DNA of 60,612 nucleotides, taken from NCBI GenBank assembly GCA_035632095.1, contig DASQHM010000034.1, positions 1 to 60,612 of the forward strand, written 5' to 3'. A program made the position numbers and the translations under genes. Numbering within the stretch: the first letter of the stretch is position 1; each line of letters starts with the position of its first letter. The notes beneath the pieces were generated by a model, which was given only the letters and a program-made list of their open reading frames with translations, did not search any database and was not told where the DNA came from. Source of the DNA: DASQHM01 sp035632095 (GTDB taxonomy: Bacteria; Pseudomonadota; Alphaproteobacteria; Ferrovibrionales; Ferrovibrionaceae). Shown here one piece after another: positions 43,831-52,236 of this stretch.

Positions 43831-44299
43831 GCTGCCGGCTCCCTGTTTCTACTTGGTCGTTTCAATGCTAACTCGGATATTTACTCGCATGAGGCAGGCT
43901 CGGAGTCAATTGGCGCAGCGCTCTTCAATATGCACGTTTGCATGATGACCGGAAATTCATCACGTCGACTATCATGGTTAATTTCCGACGTATCATTATA
44001 TCGGAATGAATTCTTCCGGGCATAGCCGGGCACGCACGAAAACGGCCATCGGCGCGACGGCAACCCTTAGTGCGGCGCTGGCGCGCGCTAGCGAGATATG
44101 GTATTTAAAAAGCTTCCATCGTGCCCGACAACCGTTGCCGACTGCGATATCCCGGACCAGCCAATACCGCAGCGGTCGCGCCCGTCGTTTGCCCGGCGGC
44201 CCGACCTCGCAAATAGCCCGGAAGGGCAACCCAAGGATTGGCGCATCCAACTTCATTCGTGGTCAGTATCGGCGGGCCTGAGCATTGGTGAGACCAACA
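43831..44299. promoter_or_regulatory. mucR-glyA intergenic region, 469 bases
   Basis: No convincing gene lies here; short open frames in it lack recognisable sequence. The part nearest mucR (about 43860-44010) is AT-rich for this genome and contains a palindrome ATGCA-CGTT-TGCAT at 43930-43943 and an inverted repeat at 43983-44006. Such AT-rich stretches suit MucR binding and autoregulation. No glycine riboswitch fold was recognised upstream of glyA. Confidence 0.5.
43983..44006 (-). promoter_or_regulatory. Inverted repeat enclosing a perfect -10 hexamer upstream of mucR
   Basis: TTCCGA (43983-43988) and TCGGAA (44001-44006) flank a 12-base spacer. On the minus strand the spacer contains TATAAT (44000-43995), identical to the consensus -10. 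The matching -35 position is poor, suggesting an activated or repressed promoter. It would give mucR a leader of roughly 155 bases. Confidence 0.35.
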
Positions 44300-45607
44300 A
44301 TGAGCACGTCTTCGTTTTCCACCCGGAATTCGGCTCCGGATATTTTTGCCGCCGACTTGCAGCGCGACGATCCGGAAGTATTCGCGGCCATCGCCGAGGA
44401 ACTGGAACGCCAGCGCGATCAGATCGAACTTATCGCCTCTGAGAACATCGTGAGCCCCGCCGTGCTGGAGGCGCAGGGCTCGGTGCTCACCAACAAATAC
44501 GCCGAGGGCTATCCCGGCAAGCGCTATTACGGAGGTTGCGAGAAAGTCGACATTGCCGAGACGCTGGCGATCGATCGCGCCAAGAAGCTGTTCAATTGCA
44601 GCTTCGCCAACGTGCAGCCGCATTCCGGCGCCCAGGCGAACCAGGCGGTGTTTTTTGCCCTCATGCGCCCGGGCGATACCTACCTGGGTCTCGACCTGGC
44701 CGCCGGCGGGCATCTCACGCACGGCTCGCCTGCCAATCAATCCGGCAAATGGTTTCACGCGGTCGGCTACAAGGTGCGCCGCGACAATCAACAGATCGAT
44801 TTCGACGACGTGGAGCGCCTGGCGCGCGAGCACAAGCCGAAACTGATCATCGCCGGCGGTTCGGCCTATCCGCGCATCATCGATTTCGCGCGCTTCCGAC
44901 AGATCGCGGATTCCCTCGGCGCGTATCTGATGGTCGACATGGCGCATTTCGCCGGATTGGTCGCGGGCGGCGTGCATCCGAGCCCGCTGCCGCACGCCCA
45001 TGTGGTGACGACGACGACGCACAAGACGCTGCGCGGCCCGCGCGGCGGCATGATCCTGAGCAACGACGACGCCATCGGCAAGAAGATCAACTCCGCGGTC
45101 TTCCCTGGCTTGCAGGGCGGACCGCTGATGCATGTGATCGCCGCCAAGGCGGTGGCGTTTGGCGAAGCGCTGCGCCCCGAGTTCCGCGACTATGCGCGCC
45201 GCGTGGTCGAGAACGCCAAGGTGCTCGCGGCGACATTGAAGGAGCGCGGATTGGACATCGTATCCGGCGGAACGGACACGCATGTCATGCTGGTCGATCT
45301 GCGTCCGAAGGGTCTAAAGGGCAATGCCGCGGAAAAGGCGCTGGAGAGGGCGCTGATCACCTGCAACAAGAACGGCATTCCCTTCGACACGGAAAACCCG
45401 ACCATTACGTCGGGCATCCGTCTCGGCTCGCCGGCCGGGACCACGCGCGGTTTCGGTCAGGCGGAATTCCGGCTGATCGGCGAGTTGATCGCGGAAGTGC
45501 TGGATGGAATGGCGGCAAAAGCTAATAGCGACGCGGTCGAAACGGCGGTGCGCGGCAAGGTGATCAATCTGTTGCAGCGCTTTCCGATCTATCCCGGCTT
45601 GGGATGA
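44300..45607 (+). CDS. glyA: Serine hydroxymethyltransferase
   Basis: PLP enzyme interconverting serine and glycine with tetrahydrofolate (435 residues). Motifs: ELIASENIVSPAVLEAQGS, YPGKRYYGGCE and the PLP lysine in TTTTHKTLRGPRGG. The ATG at 44300 was chosen; TTG 44285 and GTG 44288 are possible longer starts without better ribosome binding sites. nrdR follows after 36 bases, the usual glyA-nrdR order of this group. Confidence 0.96.
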   Translation: MSTSSFSTRNSAPDIFAADLQRDDPEVFAAIAEELERQRDQIELIASENIVSPAVLEAQGSVLTNKYAEGYPGKRYYGGCEKVDIAETLAIDRAKKLFNCSFANVQPHSGAQANQAVFFALMRPGDTYLGLDLAAGGHLTHGSPANQSGKWFHAVGYKVRRDNQQIDFDDVERLAREHKPKLIIAGGSAYPRIIDFARFRQIADSLGAYLMVDMAHFAGLVAGGVHPSPLPHAHVVTTTTHKTLRGPRGGMILSNDDAIGKKINSAVFPGLQGGPLMHVIAAKAVAFGEALRPEFRDYARRVVENAKVLAATLKERGLDIVSGGTDTHVMLVDLRPKGLKGNAAEKALERALITCNKNGIPFDTENPTITSGIRLGSPAGTTRGFGQAEFRLIGELIAEVLDGMAAKANSDAVETAVRGKVINLLQRFPIYPGLG

Positions 45608-45643
45608 TCCGTCTATGAGACAACGCATCGCAAGGGGGGAGGA

Positions 45644-46108
45644 ATGCGCTGTCCGTTTTGCGGCAACGATGATACGCAAGTAAAGGATTCCCGTCCGACC
45701 GAGGACAACACGGCCATTCGCCGGCGGCGCTATTGTCCCGGCTGCGGCGCGCGTTTCACCACATTCGAACGCATCCAGCTCCGCGAACTCACGATCGTGA
45801 AGAAGAACGGCCAGCGCGTGCCGTTCGACCGCGACAAGCTGGCCCGATCGATCTTCATCGCGACGCGCAAGCGGCCGGTTGATCCCGAGCGGGTCGAGCG
45901 CATGATCAACGGCATCGTGCGCCGGCTGGAAAGCTCGGGCGAGAACGAGGTGAAGTCGGAAGAGGTCGGCGAGATGGTGATGGACGCATTGGCCAATCTC
46001 GACCAGGTGGCCTATGTGCGCTTCGCCTCGGTGTACCGCAACTTCCGCGAGGCCAAGGACTTCGAGGATTTCGTGGGCAAACTCAGTGGCGGTCGCGATA
46101 ACGACTGA
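45644..46108 (+). CDS. nrdR: Transcriptional repressor NrdR
   Basis: Represses ribonucleotide reductase operons in response to ATP/dATP. The 154 residues hold a zinc ribbon (MRCPFCGNDDTQV and YCPGCGARFTTFER: Cys3, Cys6 and a CPGC pair) and an ATP-cone domain (residues about 49-139). GGGGGGAGGA immediately before the ATG is a very strong ribosome binding site, though closely spaced. The ribD start lies inside its 3' end. Confidence 0.96.
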   Translation: MRCPFCGNDDTQVKDSRPTEDNTAIRRRRYCPGCGARFTTFERIQLRELTIVKKNGQRVPFDRDKLARSIFIATRKRPVDPERVERMINGIVRRLESSGENEVKSEEVGEMVMDALANLDQVAYVRFASVYRNFREAKDFEDFVGKLSGGRDND

Positions 46109-47207
46109 CGCGCAGGATCAGGCTCACATCGCCGCCGCGCTCGGCTTGGCTCGCCGGGGGCTGGGCCAAGTTTCGCCCAATCCCGCGGTCGGCTGTCTGA
46201 TCGTCAAGGATGGCGCCGTCGTCGGACGGGGCTGGACCCAGCCCGGCGGGCGGCCCCATGCCGAGACCGAGGCGTTGCGGCGAGCCGGTGCGGCGGCGCG
46301 CGGCGCCACGGCCTATGTGACGCTCGAGCCTTGCTCCCATCACGGCCAGACGCCGCCGTGCGCCGAAGCGCTGATCGCCGCCGGGGTGGCCCGCGTGGTC
46401 GTCCCCACGGAAGACCCGGATCCGCGCGTGCAAGGTCGCGGCCTTGCCATGCTTCGAGCCGCCGGCATTGCCGTCGCGCTGGGAACCGGCGCCGCGGAGG
46501 CCGCCGACATCAACGAGGGATTTGTCCGCCGCGTCACCCAAGGCCGCCCCATGGTCACGGTGAAGATCGCCTCGACCCTCGACGGAAAGATCGCGACGGC
46601 CGGCGGCGTCAGCAAGTGGATCACCGGCGAGACGGCGCGGGCGCGGGGCCATCTGTTGCGGGCGACGCACGACGCGGTCATGGTCGGCATCGGCACTGAG
46701 CTCGCGGACGATCCGGATTTGACCTGCCGGCTGCCCGGTCTCGGCCATCGTGCACCGGTACGCGTCGTCATGGACGGCACACTTCGATTGCCGATCAAGA
46801 GCCGGCTCGCGCAGAGCGCGCGGCAAACGCGAACCTGGGTCGTCACCGGCGCCGGTGCAAGCGATGCGCAGCGCCAGGCACTCCTCGATCTCGGCGTCGA
46901 ACTCCTGTCCGTCCCGACCGATGCGGCGGGCCGGCCCGACATCGGCGAGGCCCTGCGCGCGCTCGGCGGACGGGGCCTGACGCGCCTGCTGGTCGAAGGG
47001 GGCGGGCGGATCTTCGCGGCGCTCGCCAGGGCCGACCTGATCGACCGCATCGCCTGGTTCAGGGCGGCAACACTGATCGGCGCCGAAGGAATACCTGCCG
47101 TAGATGCCTTGGGATTGCGCGATTTATCGGGCCAGCCGCGCTTCCGCAGCGTTAACCTTGAGCGCATCGGCGAGGATGTGCTGGAAACCTTCAGCCGACG
47201 CGGCTAA
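46086..47207 (+). CDS. ribD: Bifunctional riboflavin deaminase/reductase
   Basis: Catalyses the second and third steps of riboflavin synthesis (373 residues). The deaminase domain has the zinc site HAETEAL and EPCSHHGQTPPC; the reductase domain starts near residue 145 (VTVKIASTLDGKIAT) and contains LLVEGGGRIF. The GTG at 46086 overlaps nrdR by 23 bases and was chosen because it gives a short N-terminus before DQAHIAAAL; no closer start exists. ribE follows after 10 bases. Confidence 0.93.
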   Translation: MAVAITTDAQDQAHIAAALGLARRGLGQVSPNPAVGCLIVKDGAVVGRGWTQPGGRPHAETEALRRAGAAARGATAYVTLEPCSHHGQTPPCAEALIAAGVARVVVPTEDPDPRVQGRGLAMLRAAGIAVALGTGAAEAADINEGFVRRVTQGRPMVTVKIASTLDGKIATAGGVSKWITGETARARGHLLRATHDAVMVGIGTELADDPDLTCRLPGLGHRAPVRVVMDGTLRLPIKSRLAQSARQTRTWVVTGAGASDAQRQALLDLGVELLSVPTDAAGRPDIGEALRALGGRGLTRLLVEGGGRIFAALARADLIDRIAWFRAATLIGAEGIPAVDALGLRDLSGQPRFRSVNLERIGEDVLETFSRRG

Positions 47208-47217
47208 GAAATAGGCC

Positions 47218-47811
47218 ATGTTCACCGGAATTGTGACCGACGTCGGCCGGGTGGTCGACATTGCCAAGCGGGGCGACACGCGCATCCGCATCGCCACCGC
47301 GTTCGACACGTCGACCATCGAACTCGGCGCGTCCATCGCGTGCTCGGGTCCGTGCCTGACCGTCGTTGCCAAAGGCGACGATTGGTTCGCCGTGGATGCT
47401 TCGGCCGAAACTTTGGCTTGCACCACGATCGGCGGTTGGCAGCGCGACACGCGCGTGAACCTGGAACGGTCCCTGAAGGTCGGCGACGAACTCGGCGGGC
47501 ACATCGTGACCGGGCATATCGACGGTGTCGCCAAGGTCATCTCGCGAACGGCGGAAGGAGATTCGATCCGCGTCGTATTCGAAGCGCCTGCGGCGCTCGC
47601 ACGCTTCATCGCGCCGAAGGGCGCCGTCGCGATCGACGGCGTGTCGTTGACGGTGAACCAGGTCGACGGGAATCGCTTCGGCGTGAACTTGATACCGCAT
47701 ACCCAACGCGTCACCACGTTCGCCGCCTTGCAGCCAGGTCAATCGGTGAATCTCGAAATCGACGTGCTGGCGCGATACGTGGCGCGGCTGCATCAGGCCG
47801 AGGGCGGCTGA
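47218..47811 (+). CDS. ribE: Riboflavin synthase alpha subunit
   Basis: Dismutates two 6,7-dimethyl-8-ribityllumazines to riboflavin (197 residues). It begins MFTGIVTDVGRVV, and its two lumazine-binding domains each carry the conserved pattern: CSGPCLTV and GGHIVTGHIDGVAKV in the first, IAPKGAVAIDGVSLTVN in the second. Length is normal. It overlaps the next gene by one base (TGATG). Confidence 0.96.
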   Translation: MFTGIVTDVGRVVDIAKRGDTRIRIATAFDTSTIELGASIACSGPCLTVVAKGDDWFAVDASAETLACTTIGGWQRDTRVNLERSLKVGDELGGHIVTGHIDGVAKVISRTAEGDSIRVVFEAPAALARFIAPKGAVAIDGVSLTVNQVDGNRFGVNLIPHTQRVTTFAALQPGQSVNLEIDVLARYVARLHQAEGG

Positions 47812-48926
47812 TGTACAAGTCGTACCTCTCGAATATAGAGGACATCCTCGAAGACGCGCGCAACGGGAAGATGTTCATTCTGGTCGACGAGGAAGACCGG
47901 GAGAACGAAGGCGATCTGGTGATACCGGCGCAGATGGCCACGCCCGACGTGATCAACTTCATGGCCAAGTACGGCCGCGGCCTGATTTGCCTGTCGCTGA
48001 CCTATCAGCGCGTCAAGGAGCTCGGCCTGCCGCTCATGGCCAAGGACAACCTTTCGCGTCACCAGACCGCGTTTACGGTATCCATCGAGGCGCGCGAAGG
48101 CGTGACGACCGGCATATCGGCGCACGATCGCGCGCACACTATCAACGTCGCAATCGATCCGACCAAGGGCCCGGCCGACATCGCAACGCCGGGCCATGTT
48201 TTTCCGCTGGTCGCGCGCGACGGCGGCGTGCTGGTGCGCGCCGGCCATACCGAGGCGGCGGTGGACATCGCGCGGCTTGCCGGACTTAATCCGGCGGGCG
48301 TGATCTGCGAGATCATGAACGACGACGGAACCATGGCGCGCCTGCCGGACCTGGTGCAGTTCGCGCAGTTCCACGGCCTCAAGGTCGGCACGATCTCCGA
48401 CCTGATCGCGTATCGCCGGCGCCACGACAAATTGGTCGAACGCACCATCGAAACCGATCTGGATAGCCGTTACGGCGGGACGTTCCGCATGATCGTCTAC
48501 CGCAACAAGGTCGAATACGCCGAGCACATCGCGCTGGTGAAGGGCGATTTGAGCGGCCCGGACCCCGTCATGGTGCGCATGCATGCGCTCAACGTGCTCG
48601 AGGACGTTCTGGGCGACCGCCATGGCCGCGGCGGCATTCTCGAAGGCGCCATGCGGACCATCGCCAGCGCCGGGCGCGGCGTCGTCGTGCTGATCCGCGA
48701 ACCGCGCGCGACGGCGCTGTCCGATCGTGTCCGCCGCAAACTCGGCGAGCCCGTCTCGCGGCCGGGCGAGTTGCGCGACTACGGCATCGGCGCGCAGATT
48801 CTCCTCGACCTGGGCATCGAGAAGATGATCCTCTTGTCGAATACGCGCCGCACCATCGTCGGGCTGGAAGGCTATGGCCTTACCGTGATCGAGCAGCGTT
48901 CCATTTCCGTCGACAATGACGCGTGA
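47811..48926 (+). CDS. ribB: 3,4-dihydroxy-2-butanone-4-phosphate synthase with degenerate GTP cyclohydrolase II-like domain (RibBX type)
   Basis: Makes the four-carbon precursor of riboflavin (371 residues). The N-terminal 205 residues are a complete RibB: ILVDEEDRENEGDL, RHQTAFTVSIEA, TPGHVFPLVA and HTEAAVDIARLAGL. The C-terminal part looks like GTP cyclohydrolase II at RDYGIGAQILLDLGI and GLEGYGLTV, but the zinc cysteines are absent (around 248-275, where VRMHALNVLEDVLGDR replaces the Cys-rich segment). It should therefore lack cyclohydrolase activity, as in the described RibBX variant. A separate ribA is then expected elsewhere. Confidence 0.92.
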   Translation: MYKSYLSNIEDILEDARNGKMFILVDEEDRENEGDLVIPAQMATPDVINFMAKYGRGLICLSLTYQRVKELGLPLMAKDNLSRHQTAFTVSIEAREGVTTGISAHDRAHTINVAIDPTKGPADIATPGHVFPLVARDGGVLVRAGHTEAAVDIARLAGLNPAGVICEIMNDDGTMARLPDLVQFAQFHGLKVGTISDLIAYRRRHDKLVERTIETDLDSRYGGTFRMIVYRNKVEYAEHIALVKGDLSGPDPVMVRMHALNVLEDVLGDRHGRGGILEGAMRTIASAGRGVVVLIREPRATALSDRVRRKLGEPVSRPGELRDYGIGAQILLDLGIEKMILLSNTRRTIVGLEGYGLTVIEQRSISVDNDA

Positions 48927-48929
48927 CCC

Positions 48930-49391
48930 ATGTCTGACAAGACGCACGTTCTGATCGTCGAGGCGCGGTTCTACGAAGAGCTGTCGGACGAGCTTGCGCG
49001 CGGGGCCGTTGCGGCGCTTGAAGCCGCCGGCGCCACGTATGAGCGCGTTTCGGTGCCGGGCGCCTTGGAGATTCCGGGCGCCATCCGCATCGCCATGGAT
49101 GCCCGGAACGCGGTCGGCACGGCCAGTTTCGATGGTTTCATTGCGCTCGGCTGCGTCATTCGCGGCGAAACGACGCACTATGAGATCGTCTCCGGCGAAA
49201 GCGCCCGCGGATTGATGGATCTTTCCGTACTGAACGGCGCGGCTATCGGCAACGGCATCCTGACTGTCGAGAATTGGGATCAGGCAATGGCGCGCGCGCG
49301 CGTATCCGATCAGGACAAGGGCGGCGGCGCAGCGCGCGCGGCCCTGGCGATGATCAGCCTCAAACGCCGTTTCGGCGGCGCGCCGCGGTGA
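48930..49391 (+). CDS. ribH: 6,7-dimethyl-8-ribityllumazine synthase
   Basis: Penultimate step of riboflavin synthesis (153 residues). It shows EARFYEELSDEL, the motif VPGALEIPGAI and ALGCVIRGETTHYEIVSGES with the catalytic His in THYE. It starts 3 bases after ribB and overlaps nusB by GTGA. The C-terminus is Ala/Arg-rich (KRRFGGAPR). Confidence 0.96.
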   Translation: MSDKTHVLIVEARFYEELSDELARGAVAALEAAGATYERVSVPGALEIPGAIRIAMDARNAVGTASFDGFIALGCVIRGETTHYEIVSGESARGLMDLSVLNGAAIGNGILTVENWDQAMARARVSDQDKGGGAARAALAMISLKRRFGGAPR

Positions 49392-49894
49392 GCGCCGTGC
49401 CCGCCGTAACGCCGATGGGTGGCCGCAGCGCTGCACGCTTGGCGGCGGTGCAGGCGCTCTATCAGATCGAATTGTCCGCCGCCCCCTACGACATGGTGGT
49501 CGCCGAATTTCTCAAGCACCGTTTGGGCCGCGAAATAGACGGCGTGAGCTACGGCCCTGCCGATGTCAAGCTGTTTGCCGAGATTGTCGCCGGATGCGTC
49601 ACGCGGCGCGATGAGATCGATGGATTGATCAACGCGCGCCTGTCGAAGGACCGCAGACTGGAACGCCTCGAGGCCATCTTGCGCGCGCTTCTTCGCGCCG
49701 CAACCTACGAATTGCTGGCTCGTCCCGACGTGCCGGCACGGACGGCGATCAACGAGTATCTCGATATTGCGCACGCCTTCTTCGGCGGGCCGGAGCCCGG
49801 CTTCGTGAACGGCGTGCTCGACGGTGTGGCGCACGACCTGCGAGCCACAGAATTCGAAAACGCCAGTCACGGTCACAATGGCCCGCGCCGGTGA
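49388..49894 (+). CDS. nusB: Transcription antitermination factor NusB
   Basis: All-helical protein (168 residues) which with NusE/S10 binds boxA RNA for rRNA antitermination. Typical blocks are AARLAAVQALYQIELS, LERLEAILRALLRAATYEL and ARTAINEYLDIAHAFFG then FVNGVLDGVA. The GTG at 49388 overlaps the ribH stop; ATG 49415 is an alternative nine residues shorter. ribH-nusB-thiL is a common bacterial order. Confidence 0.94.
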   Translation: MSAVPAVTPMGGRSAARLAAVQALYQIELSAAPYDMVVAEFLKHRLGREIDGVSYGPADVKLFAEIVAGCVTRRDEIDGLINARLSKDRRLERLEAILRALLRAATYELLARPDVPARTAINEYLDIAHAFFGGPEPGFVNGVLDGVAHDLRATEFENASHGHNGPRR

Positions 49895-50861
49895 ATTTGA
49901 AGTCATCGCGCGGTACTTCGCGCCGCTGGCCAAGGACTATCCGCTCGCCTTCGGGCTCAGCGACGACGCGGCGCTGATCCGCCCGCCGCCCGGCCACGAG
50001 ATTGTCGTGACCACCGACTGCATGATCGCCGGGCATCATTTTTTCGCCGACGACCCGCCGCAACGGATTGCGCAGAAGCTGCTTCGCGTCAATCTGTCGG
50101 ACTTGGCCGCCATGGGGGCGACGCCGATCGGATACATGCTGGCAAGCGCTTGGCGCGACGACACGACCGAGGCCTGGATCGCTGCGTTCGCCGACGGCCT
50201 GAAGCGCGACCAGGCCACTTACGGCGTTTCGCTGATCGGCGGCGATACGGTTCTGACCGACGGACCGCTCACGTTCACCGTGACGGCGTTCGGATACATC
50301 GCCGACGGCAAGGCATTGCGGCGCAACGGGGCCAGGGTGGGCGATTCCGTCTTCGTCTCGGGATCGATCGGGGACGCCGAACTCGGATTGCGGTGCAGGA
50401 TGGGCGAGATCGTCGGCTTGGCCCCCGGAATCGTCCGGTATCTGCTTGACCGGCACCAGCTTCCCGAGCCGCGCGTGTCGCTTGGCCGGAAATTGGTCGG
50501 GATCGCGAGCGCGGCGATCGACGTCTCCGACGGGCTCGTCGCCGATCTCGGGCACATATGCGCCGCGTCGGGCGTCGATGCGGTGATCCGATTGGCCGAT
50601 GTGCCGCGTTCTCCGGCCGCCGCATCGGTGCTTGCCGTGACCGAAGATACGCTCTCGGCGGTGGCCGGCGGCGATGACTACGAACTATGCTTCACGGCGC
50701 CTGCGCACGATGCCGTTTTGGTCACGGCGGCGGCAAATGCCGCGGGCGTGCCGGTTCAGCGGATCGGTGAGGTGATCGGGCAGGGGCCGGGCCATGTGCA
50801 AGTGCTGGATTTGGGCGGGCGGCCGATCCATTTGGAGCGGCAAGGCTTCACGCACTTTTAA
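49878..50861 (+). CDS. thiL: Thiamine-monophosphate kinase
   Basis: Phosphorylates thiamine phosphate to thiamine diphosphate (327 residues). The AIR-synthase-like fold shows LSDDAALI, VVTTDCMIAGHHF, RVNLSDLAAMGATP and GGDTVLTDGPLTF, then IDVSDGLVADLGHI. The ATG overlaps nusB by 17 bases, so the genes are coupled. It ends the operon that began at glyA or nrdR. A weak AT-containing hairpin (50874-50892) lies after the stop. Confidence 0.94.
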   Translation: MARAGEFEVIARYFAPLAKDYPLAFGLSDDAALIRPPPGHEIVVTTDCMIAGHHFFADDPPQRIAQKLLRVNLSDLAAMGATPIGYMLASAWRDDTTEAWIAAFADGLKRDQATYGVSLIGGDTVLTDGPLTFTVTAFGYIADGKALRRNGARVGDSVFVSGSIGDAELGLRCRMGEIVGLAPGIVRYLLDRHQLPEPRVSLGRKLVGIASAAIDVSDGLVADLGHICAASGVDAVIRLADVPRSPAAASVLAVTEDTLSAVAGGDDYELCFTAPAHDAVLVTAAANAAGVPVQRIGEVIGQGPGHVQVLDLGGRPIHLERQGFTHF

Positions 50862-50979
50862 TCCGTAGGCCGCCTGCATGGCATTTATGCAGCTTTCGCG
50901 TTTGCGGATGGAGCGATCAGGTGAATAGGGTCCGGTCGGTGGTGGGGTTCTGGAGTGCGATACGGGAGCGGGCCACAAC

Positions 50980-51534
50980 ATGATGGCCATGCAGTATTCT
51001 ATCCGCCTGCCGGATGATTACGACGCCGCCAAGATCAAGGTTCGCGTTGCCGAGCGCAGTGCGCTGTTCGACGACCTCGGCGGTCTCGAACATAAGGCCT
51101 TCCTCTACAATCCCGCCGAACGCGTCTATGCGCCGTTCTATGTTTGGCGGGACGCGGCAGCGGCGCGCCGCTTCTTCCTCGAGGGACTGTTCGATAGCGT
51201 GATCTCGACCTTCGGGCGGCCGCGCGTCCGCCGCTGGATCGTGCTGAATTTCGACCATGGCGAGTTCAAATCCAAGCCGAAGCTGGCGCGCTGCGAATTC
51301 GACAAGGTGAACTCCGCCGAAGGCTTGAGGGACGTGGTCTCGCGCGAGGCCGGAACCCATCGAACCATGCTCGGCCGGCCAGGATTGTTCGCCCATGCGA
51401 TTGCCATCGACACGGACCGTTGGGAATTGGCGCGCTATAGCGTGTGGCGGGACGAGGGCGCGATGCCGCCAAGCACGTCCGATTGCGTGCTGCGGTACCA
51501 GGTTTTGCATATCTCCGAGCCGCTAACCGATTGA
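50980..51534 (+). CDS. DUF4865 family protein
   Basis: A 184-residue protein matching my memory of DUF4865: MQYSIRLPDDYDAAKIKVRV at the N-terminus, FLYNPAERVYAPFYVWRD and ISTFGRPRVRRW. Cytoplasmic, function unknown; the fold looks like a dimeric alpha-beta barrel (monooxygenase-like), which is only an impression. ATG 50980 and ATG 50983 both read MMAMQY; 50989 is a third choice. It stands alone between thiL and the FliL-like gene. Confidence 0.78.
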   Translation: MMAMQYSIRLPDDYDAAKIKVRVAERSALFDDLGGLEHKAFLYNPAERVYAPFYVWRDAAAARRFFLEGLFDSVISTFGRPRVRRWIVLNFDHGEFKSKPKLARCEFDKVNSAEGLRDVVSREAGTHRTMLGRPGLFAHAIAIDTDRWELARYSVWRDEGAMPPSTSDCVLRYQVLHISEPLTD

Positions 51535-51588
51535 TAACGCGTTCGTGTGATGCTTTTCGCGCCGCAGTTGCGGTGCGGAGAGTGCGGC

Positions 51589-52035
51589 GTGAACACCAAA
51601 ATCCTGATCGTTGCGGGTGCGGCCGTCGTCCTATTGGGCGGCGGCGCCGGCGCCTATTTCTACTTCGGCCAGGAAAAGCACGCCGAAGCCAAGGCCGAAC
51701 CGGCGCCCCAGGCGCCCGCGCCGGTATTCATCGCCCTGGACCAGATCAGCGTGCCCGTACTGCAAGATGACCGGGTGACCGCATACTACTTCGTGGCCGT
51801 CAGCCTGCAGGTGGCCGATGAGGCCAAGCGGGCCAAGGTCATGGAGCGCTTGCCGCTGATCCGCGACGCCTTTCTGCGGGACGTGTACATGCGTTCCGCC
51901 ATGCGCAAGGATGCTCCCGACGGTCTGGACTTCGACGGATTGAAGTCCCGCTTCCTCAATCTTACGCAGCGCGTCCTCGGTCCCGGCATTGTCGACGACG
52001 TACTCGTCACGCGTGCCATTCGCGCGGTCGGTTGA
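51589..52035 (+). CDS. FliL-like single-pass membrane protein
   Basis: A 148-residue protein with an N-terminal signal anchor (MNTKILIVAGAAVVLLGGGA), an Ala/Pro linker and a periplasmic domain (about 42-148). The domain has the layout of FliL-type stator-associated proteins: a beta strand (AYYFVAVSLQVADEAKRAK), a helix (MERLPLIRDAFLRDVYMR) and a closing helix (IVDDVLVTRAIRAV). The GTG at 51589 has GGAG at good spacing; longer frames from ATG 51550 would put a non-signal sequence before the anchor. No flagellar neighbours, so it is named only as FliL-like. Confidence 0.6.
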   Translation: MNTKILIVAGAAVVLLGGGAGAYFYFGQEKHAEAKAEPAPQAPAPVFIALDQISVPVLQDDRVTAYYFVAVSLQVADEAKRAKVMERLPLIRDAFLRDVYMRSAMRKDAPDGLDFDGLKSRFLNLTQRVLGPGIVDDVLVTRAIRAVG

Positions 52036-52041
52036 TCCTCG

Positions 52042-52059
52042 GGGCTGCCCGGGCAGCCC
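52042..52059. repeat. Perfect 18-bp palindrome
   Basis: GGGCTGCCC at 52042-52050 is followed at once by its reverse complement GGGCAGCCC at 52051-52059. It lies 6 bases after the stop of the FliL-like gene. No T-run follows. It may be a transcript-end stem or a symmetric protein site. Confidence 0.5.
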
Positions 52060-52236
52060 GGCCAATATCGCAAAGCAAAGCGACATGTGATCCGTACTCG
52101 CGGCCTCGAAATCGGGTATAGATTAGTTGCGTCTGCTGCCCTTCTCTGGCATATACGCGCGGATTTTTGCGGTCGGCCATCGGCGCAATCCTTGGCCGGT
52201 TTGGGGGCACGTTTTCCAGCCACGAGGGGCTTGACT

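Noticed and set aside
44006..44281. 91-codon plus-strand frame upstream of glyA
   Set aside because: No recognisable sequence, no ribosome binding site, low-complexity Arg/Ser/Ala composition.
44100..44299. Possible glycine riboswitch before glyA
   Set aside because: I could not draw the conserved paired aptamer with its purine-rich loops; no terminator-like fold is present.
46000..46110. Possible FMN riboswitch before ribD
   Set aside because: The upstream DNA is coding sequence of nrdR and lacks the RFN element's conserved boxes.
47793..49436. 547-codon minus-strand frame opposite ribB and ribH
   Set aside because: It spans two well-defined genes on the other strand and lacks any domain signature.
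50874..50892. CTGCAT-ATGCAG hairpin after thiL as an intrinsic terminator
   Set aside because: Only six AT-containing pairs and no proper T-run, so it was not listed as a feature.
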